Shown here: positions 53,903 through 63,914 of the stretch, in pieces
Layout: each line of letters begins with the position of its first letter
Position numbering within the stretch: the stretch's first letter is position 1
Assembly (NCBI RefSeq): GCF_002208095.1
Contig: NZ_CP017990.1
Location: 1,798,001-1,862,000, forward strand
Source: Enterobacter cloacae complex sp. ECNIH7
GTDB lineage: Bacteria; Pseudomonadota; Gammaproteobacteria; Enterobacterales; Enterobacteriaceae
Direction: 5' to 3'
DNA length: 64,000 bases
Position numbers and translations under genes: made by a program
Notes under the pieces: generated by a model
Database searches by the model: none
Seen by the model: the letters and a program-made list of their open reading frames with translations, nothing else
What the model was told of the DNA's origin: nothing

Positions 53903-54565
53903 TTATGATGAAGGTTGTTGTTTTGCCCACTGTAAAAATCGGGCCCGCGTGTCGGGATCGGCCTGCTGGAACCAGAATTTAAGGCGCTGTTCCGTCAGGG
54001 TTTGGGACTGGGGAGGAATAACGTCCAGTTCAGAGACGCCGGATAAAAGCGTACTGTCGTCCGCCATCATGGTGGCAAACTCCGGAAGCGAGGCGCGTTT
54101 CCCCGCTTTATTATAGGTCTGGGTCGCGGCCTCGTAATCCGGGCCTTTCGGTGAGGTGGTTAACGCCAGAATATCCAGTTTCACCGGAATCGGCATCGCA
54201 TCCCCGTCCAGCAGTTCAACGCGGGGTGACGCGTTGAAGGCCGCAGATTCCTTCTCCGTTTCAAGGCGAGGCAGGGTGATATTCACCTGACTGATTTGCC
54301 GGGTATTAAAGCTGACGATCAGCGGCGGAGAGATATACATCCTTTGCTCGTGATTAGCCAGACCGATCGGCTTTTCTACCCGGAAGACCAGCTGATGCGG
54401 CCCGTTATCTAACTCGATGCTGTCTGCACCGCGCAATAACGAGCTGGAGACCTTTTTTCCGTCCAGTACAAGGAGATCAATGTCGGTAGAGAGCCGGAGC
54501 GTGGTAGCAAAAACGCAGACCGGCATCACTAACGCAATCAGAGCAGTGGCAATACCGGTTTTCAT
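53903..54565 (-). CDS. yccT: Curli assembly inhibitor YccT (CsgI)
   Basis: A 220-residue periplasmic protein of the UPF0319 family with a signal peptide ([20 protein letters not shown]). The conserved [30 protein letters not shown] and [12 protein letters not shown] define the family. In Salmonella and E. coli it delays curli subunit polymerisation and is named CsgI. Full length. Divergent from yccU. Confidence 0.92.
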   Translation of the reverse strand: MKTGIATALIALVMPVCVFATTLRLSTDIDLLVLDGKKVSSSLLRGADSIELDNGPHQLVFRVEKPIGLANHEQRMYISPPLIVSFNTRQISQVNITLPRLETEKESAAFNASPRVELLDGDAMPIPVKLDILALTTSPKGPDYEAATQTYNKAGKRASLPEFATMMADDSTLLSGVSELDVIPPQSQTLTEQRLKFWFQQADPDTRARFLQWAKQQPSS

Positions 54566-54738
54566 AGAAGGCTCCCGTCAGAAATCCTGTCGCCGCATTA
54601 ATGTATCTAAATTTTTCGATAATCACGTTTACTAACATATAGACATATTTCGCCGTTTTGCCCTCATGCATCTGTATGGGATGGATGGTTGAGATGTGCG
54701 GTTTGGCGTACACTTTCAAAAAAGCCAGGAGAAAAACC

Positions 54739-55152
54739 ATGAAAGAGAACGATATTGCCGAGATTCTGACATCCACGCGTACCATTGCGCTGGTGGGCGC
54801 GAGCGATAAACCCGATCGCCCAAGCTATCGGGTGATGAAATACCTTCTCGATCAGGGCTATCACGTTATCCCGGTCTCGCCAAAAGTGGCGGGGAAAACA
54901 TTGCTGGGCCAGCAGGGTTATGCCACGCTCGCTGAGGTGCCGGAAAAAATTGATATGGTCGATGTCTTCCGCAATTCCGAGGCGGCGTGGGAAGTGGCGC
55001 AGGACGCTATCGCCGTAGGGGCAAAAACGCTGTGGATGCAGCTGGGCGTGATTAACGAGCAGGCCGCCGTGCTGGCGCAGGATGCGGGGTTGAAGGTTGT
55101 CATGGACCGCTGTCCCGCGATTGACATCCCCCGTCTGGGGCTGGCGAAGTAA
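54739..55152 (+). CDS. yccU: CoA-binding protein YccU
   Basis: A 137-residue single Rossmann-domain protein. ATG 54739 is chosen by homology and by AGGAG upstream. ALVGASDKPDRPSYRVMKYLLDQGYHVIPVSP contains the nucleotide-binding loop of the succinyl-CoA synthetase-type CoA-binding domain, and MDRCPAIDIPRLG ends it. The cellular role is not established. A terminator shared with hspQ follows. Confidence 0.93.
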   Translation: MKENDIAEILTSTRTIALVGASDKPDRPSYRVMKYLLDQGYHVIPVSPKVAGKTLLGQQGYATLAEVPEKIDMVDVFRNSEAAWEVAQDAIAVGAKTLWMQLGVINEQAAVLAQDAGLKVVMDRCPAIDIPRLGLAK

Positions 55153-55153
55153 T

Positions 55154-55181
55154 AAAAAAAAGCCCGTATCGGGCTTTTTTT
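55154..55181. terminator. Bidirectional terminator between yccU and hspQ
   Basis: AAAAAAAGCCCG / CGGGCTTTTTTT with TAT loop, symmetrical for both convergent genes. Confidence 0.85.
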
Positions 55182-55187
55182 ACACGC

Positions 55188-55535
<348 letters not shown>

Positions 55536-55565
55536 TTATGTGCGGGCAATATTTCTCTTTTCAAG

Positions 55566-56756
55566 TTACATGACGCGACAGGCAAACCCTTTCAGATACA
55601 GTCCTTCCGGGTAGGTAGCAATCACGGGGTGATCGGCTGCCTGACGGAACTGCTCTATAAATTGTACATCACGGCCAGCATCTATTGCGGCATCGGCGAT
55701 GATTTTCTGAAATAAATCTGTGGTCATCAGGCCGGAGCAGGAGAAGGTGAGCAGAACCCCGCCCGGGTTCAGCAGCTGGATAGCCAGCATGTTGATATCT
55801 TTATACCCACGGCACGCGCCCATCAGCTGGCTTTTGTTTTCCACAAACTTTGGCGGATCCATCACGATGACGTCGAACTTCTCGCCCTGATCGCGATATT
55901 TACGCAGCAGCTTGAATACGTCATCGCGTACAAACTCCGCTTTGCTCAAATCCAGCTTGTTGAGCTCGACGTTCTGTTTTGCCACGTCCAGCGCTTCCTG
56001 CGAGGTGTCCACGCTGACCACCTGAGCACAGCCGCCCATCAGCGCCGAAACGGCAAAACCGCCGGTATAGGAGAAGCAGTTAAGCACGCGTTTGTCGGCA
56101 ACGTACTGACGCGTAGCCAGACGGCTGTCGCGCTGGTCGAGGTAGTAACCCGTTTTGTGCCCGCCCTGAATATCCACCAGCAGCTTCATGCCGTGCTCTT
56201 CAATCGGCAGCAGGGCCGGTGGCAGTTCGCCCGTTACGGGCCCTTGAGTCAGCTCCATGCCTTCTTTTTTGCGCACCGCCACATCGCTGCGGTCGTAAAT
56301 GGCACACTGCGGGAACAGCGTTTGCAGCGCGCCGATCAGCGCGGCACGCTGGTATTCCGCTCCGGCGCTCAGGAGCTGCAGCACCAGGAAGTTACCGAAG
56401 CGATCGATGGTCACGCCCGGCAGGCCGTCGGACTCACCGGCGATCAGGCGGTAGCTGTCCAACCCGTCGCGTTTTGCCAGCCAGTCGCGCCACTGCTGCG
56501 CCTGCTGCAGACGGCGAACGAAGAAGTCGATGTCGATGGTTTCATCTTTATCAAACGTCCAGACGCGAGCACGGATCTGGGACGCTGGCGAGTAGGCGCC
56601 GCGCGCTAACCATTTCCCCTGATGGTCAACGATATCAATGGTTTCACCGAGGCTGGCTTTGCCTTCCATACGGGCAACCGCGCCGGAAAAGACCCAGGGA
56701 TGACGGCGCAGTAATGATTTCTCGCGCCCTTTGGCTAACACTAAACGTACACTCAT
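55566..56756 (-). CDS. rlmI: 23S rRNA m5C1962 methyltransferase
   Basis: A 396-residue enzyme, same length as E. coli RlmI (YccW). The N-terminal PUA domain ([26 protein letters not shown]) binds RNA; the central [27 protein letters not shown] and [18 protein letters not shown] bind [14 protein letters not shown] and the FSCSGLM Cys motif carry catalysis. It methylates C1962 of 23S rRNA. Confidence 0.96.
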   Translation of the reverse strand: MSVRLVLAKGREKSLLRRHPWVFSGAVARMEGKASLGETIDIVDHQGKWLARGAYSPASQIRARVWTFDKDETIDIDFFVRRLQQAQQWRDWLAKRDGLDSYRLIAGESDGLPGVTIDRFGNFLVLQLLSAGAEYQRAALIGALQTLFPQCAIYDRSDVAVRKKEGMELTQGPVTGELPPALLPIEEHGMKLLVDIQGGHKTGYYLDQRDSRLATRQYVADKRVLNCFSYTGGFAVSALMGGCAQVVSVDTSQEALDVAKQNVELNKLDLSKAEFVRDDVFKLLRKYRDQGEKFDVIVMDPPKFVENKSQLMGACRGYKDINMLAIQLLNPGGVLLTFSCSGLMTTDLFQKIIADAAIDAGRDVQFIEQFRQAADHPVIATYPEGLYLKGFACRVM

Positions 56757-56929
56757 AATTTGCTGTTCTGTCGATTTCAGGAAATGGCGCGTAGATTACC
56801 ACATTCAGCAAGGCGCAATCATCTGCGGATGCCGTTGAGCGTTTCGGCACAAAATCAAATCGCTTAGGCACATTACGATATTGCCGCTGGCTTTAGAGTG
56901 GGGCTTCCGGTACAGCAGAGGGAGCACCC

Positions 56930-57487
56930 ATGAAAAAGCGCAGTGTGATAGCAATAACCGCTCTGGCGGCGATGAGTTTTCAGGTTTCAGCAACAACGCC
57001 TTTCGGCGTCACCAGCCGGGATATTTCCGGCGAAAAGCGGCTGGCGCAACAGCAGGTTTTTGAGGGGTTTGGCTGCCACGGTGGGAATATTTCTCCACAG
57101 CTGGCGTGGAAAAATCCGCCCGCCGGTACGAAAAGTTTTGCCGTTACGGTATATGACCCGGATGCGCCCACCGGCAGCGGCTGGTGGCACTGGACCGTAG
57201 CCAATATCCCGGCGAAGACAATGACGCTGCCCGCGGATGCCGGTAACCCGAACGGCGAGAAATTACCTGCCGGCGTTGTGCAGGGGCGTAATGATTTCGG
57301 CTATTCTGGATTCGGCGGCGCATGTCCACCCGAAGGGGACAAGCCTCATCGCTATCAGATTACCGTCTGGGCCCTGAACGTGGATAAACTGCCCGTCGAC
57401 AACAATGCCAGCGGTGCGCTGGTCGGTTTTATGCTTAATAGTCACGTTCTGGCAAAGGCTCAGTTAACAGCAACCTACAGCAGATAA
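56930..57487 (+). CDS. Periplasmic PEBP / Raf kinase inhibitor-like protein (YbcL-like)
   Basis: A 185-residue protein with a signal peptide (MKKRSVIAITALAAMSFQVSA). The phosphatidylethanolamine-binding fold is shown by CHGGNISPQLAWKNPP and YDPDAPTGSGWWHWTVANIP, the two ligand-pocket motifs, and by GYSGFGGACPPEGDKPHRY. It resembles E. coli YbcL, whose uropathogenic variant dampens neutrophil migration; the ligand is unknown. It is absent from this place in E. coli and lies 10 bases before an AraC-type regulator gene. Confidence 0.88.
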   Translation: MKKRSVIAITALAAMSFQVSATTPFGVTSRDISGEKRLAQQQVFEGFGCHGGNISPQLAWKNPPAGTKSFAVTVYDPDAPTGSGWWHWTVANIPAKTMTLPADAGNPNGEKLPAGVVQGRNDFGYSGFGGACPPEGDKPHRYQITVWALNVDKLPVDNNASGALVGFMLNSHVLAKAQLTATYSR

Positions 57488-57497
57488 GGATGGCAGG

Positions 57498-58286
57498 GTG
57501 CAGGAGTTTCATTTTCGACATAACCATCTTACCGCGGGTGAAGTGACTGCCAGCAGAATGCATCGCCTGCACCAGGTTAAACTGTTTTTTCCGGCTATTT
57601 GTCATATCACTCACGGCACTAAGGTGATAGTTCAGGATGATAACCGTCTGGAAGCGACACGGGATGAGCTCATCATTATCCCGGCCAATACGGCGATGGA
57701 GATAATCAATCTGCCTGTAAACGGGCTGTTTCACTCGGATTTGCTGATGTTGTCCCCGGAGATTGTCGCCGAGTTTAAAGCGCATTACCTGAAGTCCTGG
57801 CCGCGCACGACGCTGCATTCGCTCTGCGCCCCGCTGAGCGAGGGGCTGGCGTTTATGTGGGACAACCTGCTGCACGCCGTGCGTCAGGATTTACCGGAGG
57901 CGCTACAAAAGCATCAGGCTTTCGGTCTTTTGCTGGCCCTGCTGCACGATGGCGTGGCGGGTCCGCTGCTTGTTGAGCGAAACAGTAACCTGACCGAGCA
58001 GGTGCGGCAGTTCATTATGCTGTCGCCCGCCAGAGACTGGACCGCGCAGGACGTTGCCAGCCGTCTGGCCTTAAGCGTGCCGACGCTGCGCAGACGCTTG
58101 CGTGAAGAGTCGCAGAGTTTTCGCCAGATCGTGGAGGAGGTGAGGATGGCCGTTGCTTTGTCACAGCTCCAGTCAACCCGATTACCAATTGGCGAAATCG
58201 CATTACAATGTGGGTATCTTTCCAGCTCTCGTTTCACCGCCCGTTTCCGGCAGCACTATGGCTGTTTGCCGAAAACGCTACGTTAA
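57498..58286 (+). CDS. AraC-family transcriptional regulator
   Basis: A 262-residue protein starting at GTG 57498, with AAGGA 7 bases upstream overlapping the previous stop. The C-terminal part has the paired helix-turn-helix of AraC proteins: [25 protein letters not shown] and [27 protein letters not shown]. The N-terminal about 150 residues are a sensing domain whose ligand is unknown. Gene order suggests it is cotranscribed with, and perhaps controls, the PEBP gene. Inserted between rlmI and acyP relative to E. coli. Confidence 0.88.
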   Translation: MQEFHFRHNHLTAGEVTASRMHRLHQVKLFFPAICHITHGTKVIVQDDNRLEATRDELIIIPANTAMEIINLPVNGLFHSDLLMLSPEIVAEFKAHYLKSWPRTTLHSLCAPLSEGLAFMWDNLLHAVRQDLPEALQKHQAFGLLLALLHDGVAGPLLVERNSNLTEQVRQFIMLSPARDWTAQDVASRLALSVPTLRRRLREESQSFRQIVEEVRMAVALSQLQSTRLPIGEIALQCGYLSSSRFTARFRQHYGCLPKTLR

Positions 58287-58297
58287 GGAGAAGAAAA

Positions 58298-58579
58298 ATG
58301 TCAAAAGTCTGCACCATTGCCTGGATTCACGGCGTTGTTCAGGGCGTGGGGTTCCGCTACAGCACCCAGCGCGAAGCGGTTGAGCTTGGGCTAACGGGAT
58401 ACGCGCGAAATATGGACGACGGCAGCGTTGAGGTGGTCGCCTGCGGCGAAGCGGAGCAGGTCGACAAGCTGGTGGCGTGGCTGAAAGCGGGCGGGCCGCG
58501 CAGCGCGCGGGTTGATAAGGTGTTAACGGAACCGCATCAACCCGGGCGGGAATACGTAAACTTCGGGATTCGGTATTAA
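58298..58579 (+). CDS. acyP: Acylphosphatase
   Basis: A 93-residue enzyme; ATG 58298 follows AAGGAGAAGAAAA. It hydrolyses acyl phosphates such as carbamoyl phosphate and acetyl phosphate. The catalytic Arg lies in [11 protein letters not shown] and the Asn in [17 protein letters not shown]. Its stop overlaps that of the convergent tusE gene (TTAA at 58576-58579). Confidence 0.94.
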   Translation: MSKVCTIAWIHGVVQGVGFRYSTQREAVELGLTGYARNMDDGSVEVVACGEAEQVDKLVAWLKAGGPRSARVDKVLTEPHQPGREYVNFGIRY

Positions 58580-58905
58580 ATACACTTCACCGGTTTTGGC
58601 AGGCCGGCAATTTTGGTGGCCTGTTTTGCCGGGCCTTTCGGGAACAGACGATACAGATAGCGGCTGTTGCCTTTCTCTTCGCCGAACTTACTGGCCATCG
58701 CTTTAACCAGCATGCGGATCGCCGGAGAGGTGTTGAATTCCAGATAAAATTCGCGGACAAAACGCACCACTTCCCAGTGTTCGGGGGAGAGGGTAATCGC
58801 CTCTTTTTCAGCAATCACTTCCGCCAGCGCTTCGCTCCACTGGGCACTTTCTTTCAGATAACCTTCGTTATCGGTCTCGATCTCTTTGCCTTCAAAACTC
58901 AACAT
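58576..58905 (-). CDS. tusE: Sulfurtransferase TusE
   Basis: A 109-residue protein (formerly YccK), same length as in E. coli if started at ATG 58905; ATG 58911 is an alternative. It takes persulfide sulfur from the TusBCD complex and hands it to MnmA for 2-thiouridine in tRNA. The penultimate Cys in the C-terminal KPVKCI is the sulfur carrier. Helical DsrC-like core [32 protein letters not shown] is conserved. Confidence 0.95.
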   Translation of the reverse strand: MLSFEGKEIETDNEGYLKESAQWSEALAEVIAEKEAITLSPEHWEVVRFVREFYLEFNTSPAIRMLVKAMASKFGEEKGNSRYLYRLFPKGPAKQATKIAGLPKPVKCI

Positions 58906-58940
58906 AGTCATTCACGCGTCAGTCAAAAACCGCAGCAGTG

Positions 58941-58972
58941 TAACAAAAAACAAAGCCCCGCATAAGCGGGGC
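58941..58972 (-). terminator. yccA terminator
   Basis: GCCCCGC / GCGGGGC perfect 7-bp stem with a 4-base loop; on the minus strand TTTGTTTTTTG follows. Confidence 0.82.
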
Positions 58973-58992
58973 CAGGTTCACAGCGCCGTAAC

Positions 58993-59652
58993 TTAATCGC
59001 GGCTGGCGAAGCCCAGGATGCTCAACAGGCTGACGAAGATGTTGTACAGCGACACGTACAGGCTCACGGTGGCGCGGATATAGTTCGTCTCACCGCCGCG
59101 AATGATGTTGCTGGTTTCGAACAGGATCGCGCCTGAAGAGATCAGGATAAACACGGCGCTGATCGCCAGATGCAGGGCAGGCAGCTGCAGGAAGATGTTT
59201 GCCACCATACCCACCAGCACCACCACGACGCCCGCCATCAGCATACCGCCGAGGAAGGACATGTCCTTACGGGTGGTCAGCACGTAGGCCGAGCAGCAGA
59301 AGAACACCAGCGCGGTACCGCCCAGCGCCAGGCCGATAAGGTCACCCATACCGGCAGACAGATACGCGTTCAGCATCGGCCCCAGGATGTAGCCCAGGAA
59401 GCCGGTGAAGGCAAACGCGGACAGAATACCGACGGGCTTGTCAGCGGTTTTGTAGGTCAGGAACATCAGACCATACATACCCACCAGCGTCAGGATCAGC
59501 CCCGGAGACGGCAGCATCAGCACGGTGCTGGCGGTGGCGGTGATCGCTGAGAATGCCAGCGTCAGGCTGAGCATGAAATAGGTATTGCGCAGCACCTTGT
59601 GGGTGCTGAGTAGCGATGTGCGGTCGCGTGAAGAAGTAATTATACGATCCAT
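58993..59652 (-). CDS. yccA: BAX inhibitor-1 family membrane protein YccA
   Basis: A 219-residue inner-membrane protein with seven hydrophobic segments, same length as E. coli YccA. It is a substrate and, when mutated, an inhibitor of FtsH protease, and belongs to the Bax inhibitor-1 family. The N-terminal cytosolic tail ([23 protein letters not shown]) is the FtsH entry point. The 269-base divergent gap to the next gene contains no further gene. Confidence 0.95.
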   Translation of the reverse strand: MDRIITSSRDRTSLLSTHKVLRNTYFMLSLTLAFSAITATASTVLMLPSPGLILTLVGMYGLMFLTYKTADKPVGILSAFAFTGFLGYILGPMLNAYLSAGMGDLIGLALGGTALVFFCCSAYVLTTRKDMSFLGGMLMAGVVVVLVGMVANIFLQLPALHLAISAVFILISSGAILFETSNIIRGGETNYIRATVSLYVSLYNIFVSLLSILGFASRD

Positions 59653-59921
59653 GAGTCACTCTCTTATGACAGATGTAATTAGTGGAAAGAATAGGAAACG
59701 GCACGCCAGTCTCAAAGTGGTTTTACCCATCTTTACTCAGCACGTTAGCGCTGGAGGTGGTTATTTCTTCTGCAGAAATCCGTTTCGCCAGTATGAACAG
59801 CGGTTTGCGGCAATTTATCAGATCAAGCTCTTATAGGTTACTGAAAAATATTGCGTTATTACCGTTCGAACGCTAAGAGTTATTTCCGGATCGTCATAAA
59901 ACAGACTATAAGGCGAAGGAA

Positions 59922-61550
59922 ATGAAACCACAAACACGCACTCACTTTACGCTCTCTTTGTTAACCGCAGGGATCCTGTGCGCCAGCACGGCAGCCTGGG
60001 CGGCTAACGTGCCGGCAGGAACCGCGCTGGCCGACAAACAGGAACTGGTCAGGAATAATGGCAGTGAACCGGCTTCGCTCGACCCGCATAAAGTCGAAAG
60101 CGATGTCGAATTCAATATTATCAGTGATTTATTCGAAGGACTGGTCAGCGTCTCCCCCACAGGCGAAGTCCAACCCCGACTGGCGGAAAAATGGGAGAAC
60201 AAGGACAACACCGTCTGGACGTTCCATTTGCGTCCGGGCATCACCTGGAGCGACGGCACGGCGATTACCGCTGAGGATGTGGTCTGGAGCTGGCAGCGCC
60301 TGATCGATCCGAAAACGGCTTCGCCGTATGCCAGCTATCCGGGCAACATGCATATCGTCAACGCGGCCGATATTGCTCAAGGAAAAAAAGCGCCCGATAC
60401 GCTGGGCGTAAAAGCGATTAACGACACCACGCTGGAAGTGACGCTCACGCAGCCAAACGCGGCCTTCCTCGCGATGCTGGCGCACCCGTCGCTGGTGCCG
60501 GTGGATAAAGTGCTGATTGGCCGATTCGGCGATAAGTGGACCAAACCGGAGCATTTCGTCAGCAGCGGGGCGTATAAGCTGTCGCAGTGGGTGGTCAACG
60601 AACGCATCGTGGCGGAGCGCAACCCGCGCTACTGGGATAACGCGCATACCGTGATTAACAAGGTCACCTACCTGCCCATTACCTCCGAGGCCTCGGACGT
60701 GAACCGCTATAAGGCGGGCGAAATTGATATCGTGTATACGGTGCCGATTAACCAGTTTGCCCAGCTCAAGAAAACCCTGGGCAGCGAGCTGGACGTCTCT
60801 CCGCAACTGGCGACCTATTACTACGAATTCAATACCACCCGGCCGCCGTTCAACGACGCGCGCGTGCGCAAGGCGCTCAACATGGCGCTGGATAAAGACA
60901 TCATTGCCGGGAAAGTATTAGGGCAGGGGCAGCGTCCGGCGTGGCTCATCAGCCAGCCGGATATCGGCGGCGTTAAGCTGCAGAACCCGGATTACGCCAG
61001 CTGGCCGCTGGACAAGCGCATCGCCGAGGCGAAAAAGCTGCTGAACGAGGCCGGATATAACGCCAGCCATCCTCTGAGCTTCAACCTGCTCTATAACACC
61101 TCTGAATCGCACCAGCGTATCGCGATTGCCGCCAGCTCCATGTGGAAGAAAAACCTTGGCGTGGAGGCAAAGCTGCAAAACCAGGAGTGGAAAACCATGC
61201 TGGACACCATGCACACTCACAACTTTGACGCGGTGCGGTACGCGTGGATTGCCGATTATGACGATGCGGCGACCTTCCTGAACAACTTCCGCACCGGCGA
61301 CAGTGAAAACACCAGCCAGTACAGCAATCCGGACTACGATCGGGCGCTGATCGATGCTGCGAAAGCCAAATCAGCGGAAGAGCGGGGTAAGTACTACCAG
61401 CAGGCGGAAGATCTGCTGGGGCGTGATGTACCCGCCATTCCGGTTTATCACTACGTTCGTACGCACCTGGTAAAACCGTGGGTAGGCGGATTTACGCCGG
61501 ATAAGCTGGGGTACTATTTCACGAAAGACATGTACATCAAAAAACACTAG
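59922..61550 (+). CDS. OppA-family oligopeptide-binding periplasmic protein
   Basis: A 542-residue binding protein with a signal peptide ending at AWAAN (near residue 28). LADKQELVRNNGSEPASLDPHK, LFEGL, WTFHLRPGITWSDGT, SPYASYPGN and SSMWKKNLGVEAKLQNQEWKTMLDT are characteristic of OppA and MppA. It should bind di- to oligopeptides or murein peptides in the periplasm. No permease or ATPase genes accompany it, so like MppA it may feed the Opp or Dpp permease encoded elsewhere. E. coli has no gene at this place between yccA and serT. Confidence 0.92.
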   Translation: MKPQTRTHFTLSLLTAGILCASTAAWAANVPAGTALADKQELVRNNGSEPASLDPHKVESDVEFNIISDLFEGLVSVSPTGEVQPRLAEKWENKDNTVWTFHLRPGITWSDGTAITAEDVVWSWQRLIDPKTASPYASYPGNMHIVNAADIAQGKKAPDTLGVKAINDTTLEVTLTQPNAAFLAMLAHPSLVPVDKVLIGRFGDKWTKPEHFVSSGAYKLSQWVVNERIVAERNPRYWDNAHTVINKVTYLPITSEASDVNRYKAGEIDIVYTVPINQFAQLKKTLGSELDVSPQLATYYYEFNTTRPPFNDARVRKALNMALDKDIIAGKVLGQGQRPAWLISQPDIGGVKLQNPDYASWPLDKRIAEAKKLLNEAGYNASHPLSFNLLYNTSESHQRIAIAASSMWKKNLGVEAKLQNQEWKTMLDTMHTHNFDAVRYAWIADYDDAATFLNNFRTGDSENTSQYSNPDYDRALIDAAKAKSAEERGKYYQQAEDLLGRDVPAIPVYHYVRTHLVKPWVGGFTPDKLGYYFTKDMYIKKH

Positions 61551-61639
61551 GTCTGTGCTGATAAAATCGTCGATGTGTCGTCAGTTCAACCGATTAAACA
61601 CGTTTTGACTATTTTTACAGCGAACGAGTGCAGCCACTC

Positions 61640-61668
61640 TTTACAGCTCGCGGTGAGGTGTTTATAGT
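61640..61668 (+). promoter_or_regulatory. serT promoter
   Basis: -35 TTTACA (61640-61645), 17-base spacer, -10 TATAGT (61663-61668), then a GC-rich discriminator TCGCCTC as in stringently controlled stable-RNA promoters; 12 bases before the tRNA. Confidence 0.75.
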
Positions 61669-61680
61669 TCGCCTCACTTA

Positions 61681-61768
61681 GGAAGTGTGGCCGAGCGGTT
61701 GAAGGCACCGGTCTTGAAAACCGGCGACCCGAAAGGGTTCCAGAGTTCGAATCTCTGCGCTTCCGCCA
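61681..61768 (+). tRNA. serT: tRNA-Ser (anticodon UGA)
   Basis: An 88-base type II tRNA: acceptor GGAAGTG / CGCTTCC region with encoded CCA end, D arm GGCCGAGCGGTTGAAGGC, anticodon stem CCGGT/ACCGG with loop CTTGAAA (anticodon TGA at 61715-61717), long variable arm CGACCCGAAAGGGTT, and T arm GTTCGAATC. Place next to yccA agrees with E. coli serT. No phage integration is seen at this tRNA. Confidence 0.98.
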
Positions 61769-61773
61769 GATAT

Positions 61774-61808
61774 AAACCCCAGGTTACTCGTTAACCTGGG
61801 GTTTTTCT
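61774..61808 (+). terminator. serT terminator
   Basis: AAACCCCAGGTTA / TAACCTGGGGTTT, 13-bp perfect stem with a 5-base loop and T run. Confidence 0.92.
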
Positions 61809-62002
61809 TTTGGATTTGCCGATCCGCCTCACACTTTTAAGTCCCTGCCATTTCCCTGTAAAAAACAGGCGTTATCATTCACCCTGTAAATATATTGCTA
61901 TCTCTTACCGAGGCTTTGATGCTGGAGAATGTTTTCATCAGATAATCAGTTTCCCGCCCTTTTCAGGACGGACTGGTTATCGCTGCGCTTAAACCTTACG
62001 CG

Positions 62003-62029
62003 CGCACCTGCGGGTGTGGGCTCGTTTTT
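62003..62029 (+). promoter_or_regulatory. Terminator- or attenuator-like hairpin ahead of the YjhX-like gene
   Basis: CGCACC / GGTGTG, 6-bp stem (one G-U) with TGCG loop, then GGCTCG and TTTTT at 62025-62029, 30 bases before the toxin-like gene. It could limit read-through into the gene or be part of its leader. The rest of the 61809-62058 gap shows no gene. Confidence 0.35.
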
Positions 62030-62058
62030 ACGCATGATGATTACACAGGTTTTCCAGT

Positions 62059-62316
62059 ATGAATTTATCCCGTCAGGAACAACGTACCTTACACGTTCTC
62101 GCCAAAGGTGGACGAATTGTCCACGTCCGCGACAGCTCTGGCCGCGTCACTTCCGTTGAGTGCTACACCCGTGAAGGGCTGGTGCTGAGCGACTGCACGC
62201 TTAGCGTCTTTAAAAAACTCCGCACCAAAAAGCTGATCCGATCCGTGAACGGGCAGCCATACCGCATCAACACCACCGGGCTGAACAACGTTCGCGCCCA
62301 GCTGGATAATCGCTAA
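62059..62316 (+). CDS. YjhX/TopAI-family toxin-like protein
   Basis: An 85-residue protein nearly identical in length and sequence pattern to E. coli YjhX ([60 protein letters not shown], ending QLDNR). YjhX, renamed TopAI, binds topoisomerase I and blocks growth; its antitoxin in E. coli is the adjacent GNAT-fold YjhQ. Here no GNAT gene follows; a SAM methyltransferase gene begins 9 bases after the stop. The ribosome site is weak, in keeping with a toxin made at low level. Confidence 0.9.
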   Translation: MNLSRQEQRTLHVLAKGGRIVHVRDSSGRVTSVECYTREGLVLSDCTLSVFKKLRTKKLIRSVNGQPYRINTTGLNNVRAQLDNR

Positions 62317-62325
62317 GGAGCAGTG

Positions 62326-63042
62326 ATGAATACACCTTACACAGATAGCTATGACCGCGCTTTTTTGCTCGACACCATGATGGGCCCAAACGCCATGCGG
62401 CTAACCGACGAGCTGGTCGCTCAACTGCCGATCGATCCAGGAATGCGCATTCTCGATCTCGGCTGTGGGAAAGGGATCTCTTCTATCCTGCTCGCCGAAA
62501 AATATGACGCCACGGTTTTTGCCGCCGATCTGTGGATTACGCCGGACGAAAATGCAGCACGTTTCAGCGAACGGGGTCTGGACGGAAAAATCTTTCCGCT
62601 GCGGGTTGATGCCACGAAAGCAATCCCGTTCGCGCATGACTACTTTGATCTGATCGTCAGCGTGGACGCATATCAATACTTCGGCAACAATGACGTCATG
62701 CTGGGTACTCTGCTACCTTTCCTGAAACCCGGCGGTCATATTGCCGTTGCCGTTCCCGGGTTTATCGGAGAGTACAGCGAAACGCATCTCCCGGATGTGG
62801 TTAAACCTTTCTGGACCCCAGAGTGGTATTTCTATCCGCTCTCCTGGTGGAAAGCACTGTGGGAAAAAGAGCCCGGTGCGGCGCTGACCACCGTACGGGA
62901 GATGGATACCTGCCAGCAGGCGTGGGATGAGTTTATGCAATGCGAGATCGCTCAGGAGATGATGGTGCCCATTATGGACGCGGGGGCCGGGGCGTATTTC
63001 AACATGATCCAGCTGGTGGCGCAGAAACGCCAGGGGGAATAA
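62326..63042 (+). CDS. Class I SAM-dependent methyltransferase, partner of the YjhX-like gene
   Basis: A 238-residue protein; ATG 62326 is preferred to GTG 62323 because AAGGAG (62315-62320) then has 5-base spacing. Motif I ILDLGCGKGISSILLAEKY binds SAM, followed by VFAADLW (acidic loop), a motif near LIVSVDAYQYFG and a motif LKPGGHIAVAVPG. The rest (WYFYPLSWWKALWEKEPG) looks like a small-molecule methyltransferase lid. Substrate unknown. It takes the place where E. coli has the antitoxin gene yjhQ and shares the ribosome-site region with the end of the toxin gene. Confidence 0.85.
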   Translation: MNTPYTDSYDRAFLLDTMMGPNAMRLTDELVAQLPIDPGMRILDLGCGKGISSILLAEKYDATVFAADLWITPDENAARFSERGLDGKIFPLRVDATKAIPFAHDYFDLIVSVDAYQYFGNNDVMLGTLLPFLKPGGHIAVAVPGFIGEYSETHLPDVVKPFWTPEWYFYPLSWWKALWEKEPGAALTTVREMDTCQQAWDEFMQCEIAQEMMVPIMDAGAGAYFNMIQLVAQKRQGE

Positions 63043-63077
63043 ACAACGCCACCCAAGGGTGGCGTTAAACGTGGCCT

Positions 63078-63914
63078 TTATGAGCGGATAAAGGCCAAAA
63101 TATCTGCGTTAATGGTATCCGCATGGGTGGTATGCATCCCGTGCGGGAAGCCCGGGTAAATTTTCAGTACGCTGTTCGCCAGCAGCTTGTCCTGCAGCAG
63201 GGCAGCATTCTTATACGGCACGACCTGATCGTCGTCGCCCTGCATCACCAGAACGGGAACCGTGATGGTCTTTAAATCTTCCGTCTGGTCGGTCTCTGAA
63301 AACGCCTTAATTCCCTCGTAGTGGGCCTTGGCGCTGCCGATCATTCCCTGACGCCACCAGTTCTGGATCGTCCCCTGTGAAACGTCCGCGCCATCCCGAT
63401 TAAAGCCGTAGAACGGACCGCTGGCGACGTCGAGGTAAAACTGGGCGCGGTTAGCCGCCAGCGCTTTGCGGAAGCCGTCGAAAACCTCGATGGGCGTCCC
63501 GCCGGGGTTACCGTCCGTTTTGACCATCAGCGGCGGCACGGCGCTGACGAGCACCGCTTTGGCGACGCGCCCCTGCGGTTGCCCATACTGCGCAACATAG
63601 CGGGCGACCTGTCCGCCGCCGGTGGAGTGACCGACGTGCACGGCATTGCGCAGATCCAGGCTTTCAACCACGGCTGACGCGTCGGCCGCATAATGATCCA
63701 TATCGTGGCCTTCACTCACCTGGTCCGAACGCCCGTGACCGCGACGATCGATAGCGATAACGCGATAGCCTTCCGCGAGGAAGAAGAGCATCTGGTTATC
63801 CCAGTCATCGGCACTTAGCGGCCAGCCGTGGTGGAAAACAATAGGCTGAGCCTCTTTTGGGCCCCAGTCTTTGTAGTAAATATTGACGCCATCTTTCGTT
63901 GTTACGAATGCCAT
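63078..63914 (-). CDS. Alpha/beta hydrolase, non-heme chloroperoxidase/arylesterase type
   Basis: A 278-residue enzyme; ATG 63914 has GAGGAG upstream and gives the family N-terminus ([17 protein letters not shown]). The oxyanion [13 protein letters not shown], nucleophile GHSTGGG, acid GDDDQVVP and His in [10 protein letters not shown] make a complete Ser-Asp-His triad. Such cofactor-free proteins hydrolyse esters and can form peracids in the presence of peroxide. The physiological substrate is unknown. Convergent with the methyltransferase gene. Confidence 0.9.
   Translation of the reverse strand: MAFVTTKDGVNIYYKDWGPKEAQPIVFHHGWPLSADDWDNQMLFFLAEGYRVIAIDRRGHGRSDQVSEGHDMDHYAADASAVVESLDLRNAVHVGHSTGGGQVARYVAQYGQPQGRVAKAVLVSAVPPLMVKTDGNPGGTPIEVFDGFRKALAANRAQFYLDVASGPFYGFNRDGADVSQGTIQNWWRQGMIGSAKAHYEGIKAFSETDQTEDLKTITVPVLVMQGDDDQVVPYKNAALLQDKLLANSVLKIYPGFPHGMHTTHADTINADILAFIRS

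Noticed and set aside
61681..61768. tRNA-Ser(UGA) as a phage attachment site
   Set aside because: tRNAs are common integration sites, but no integrase gene or phage-like genes flank it within the window and the genes beyond are not phage-like.
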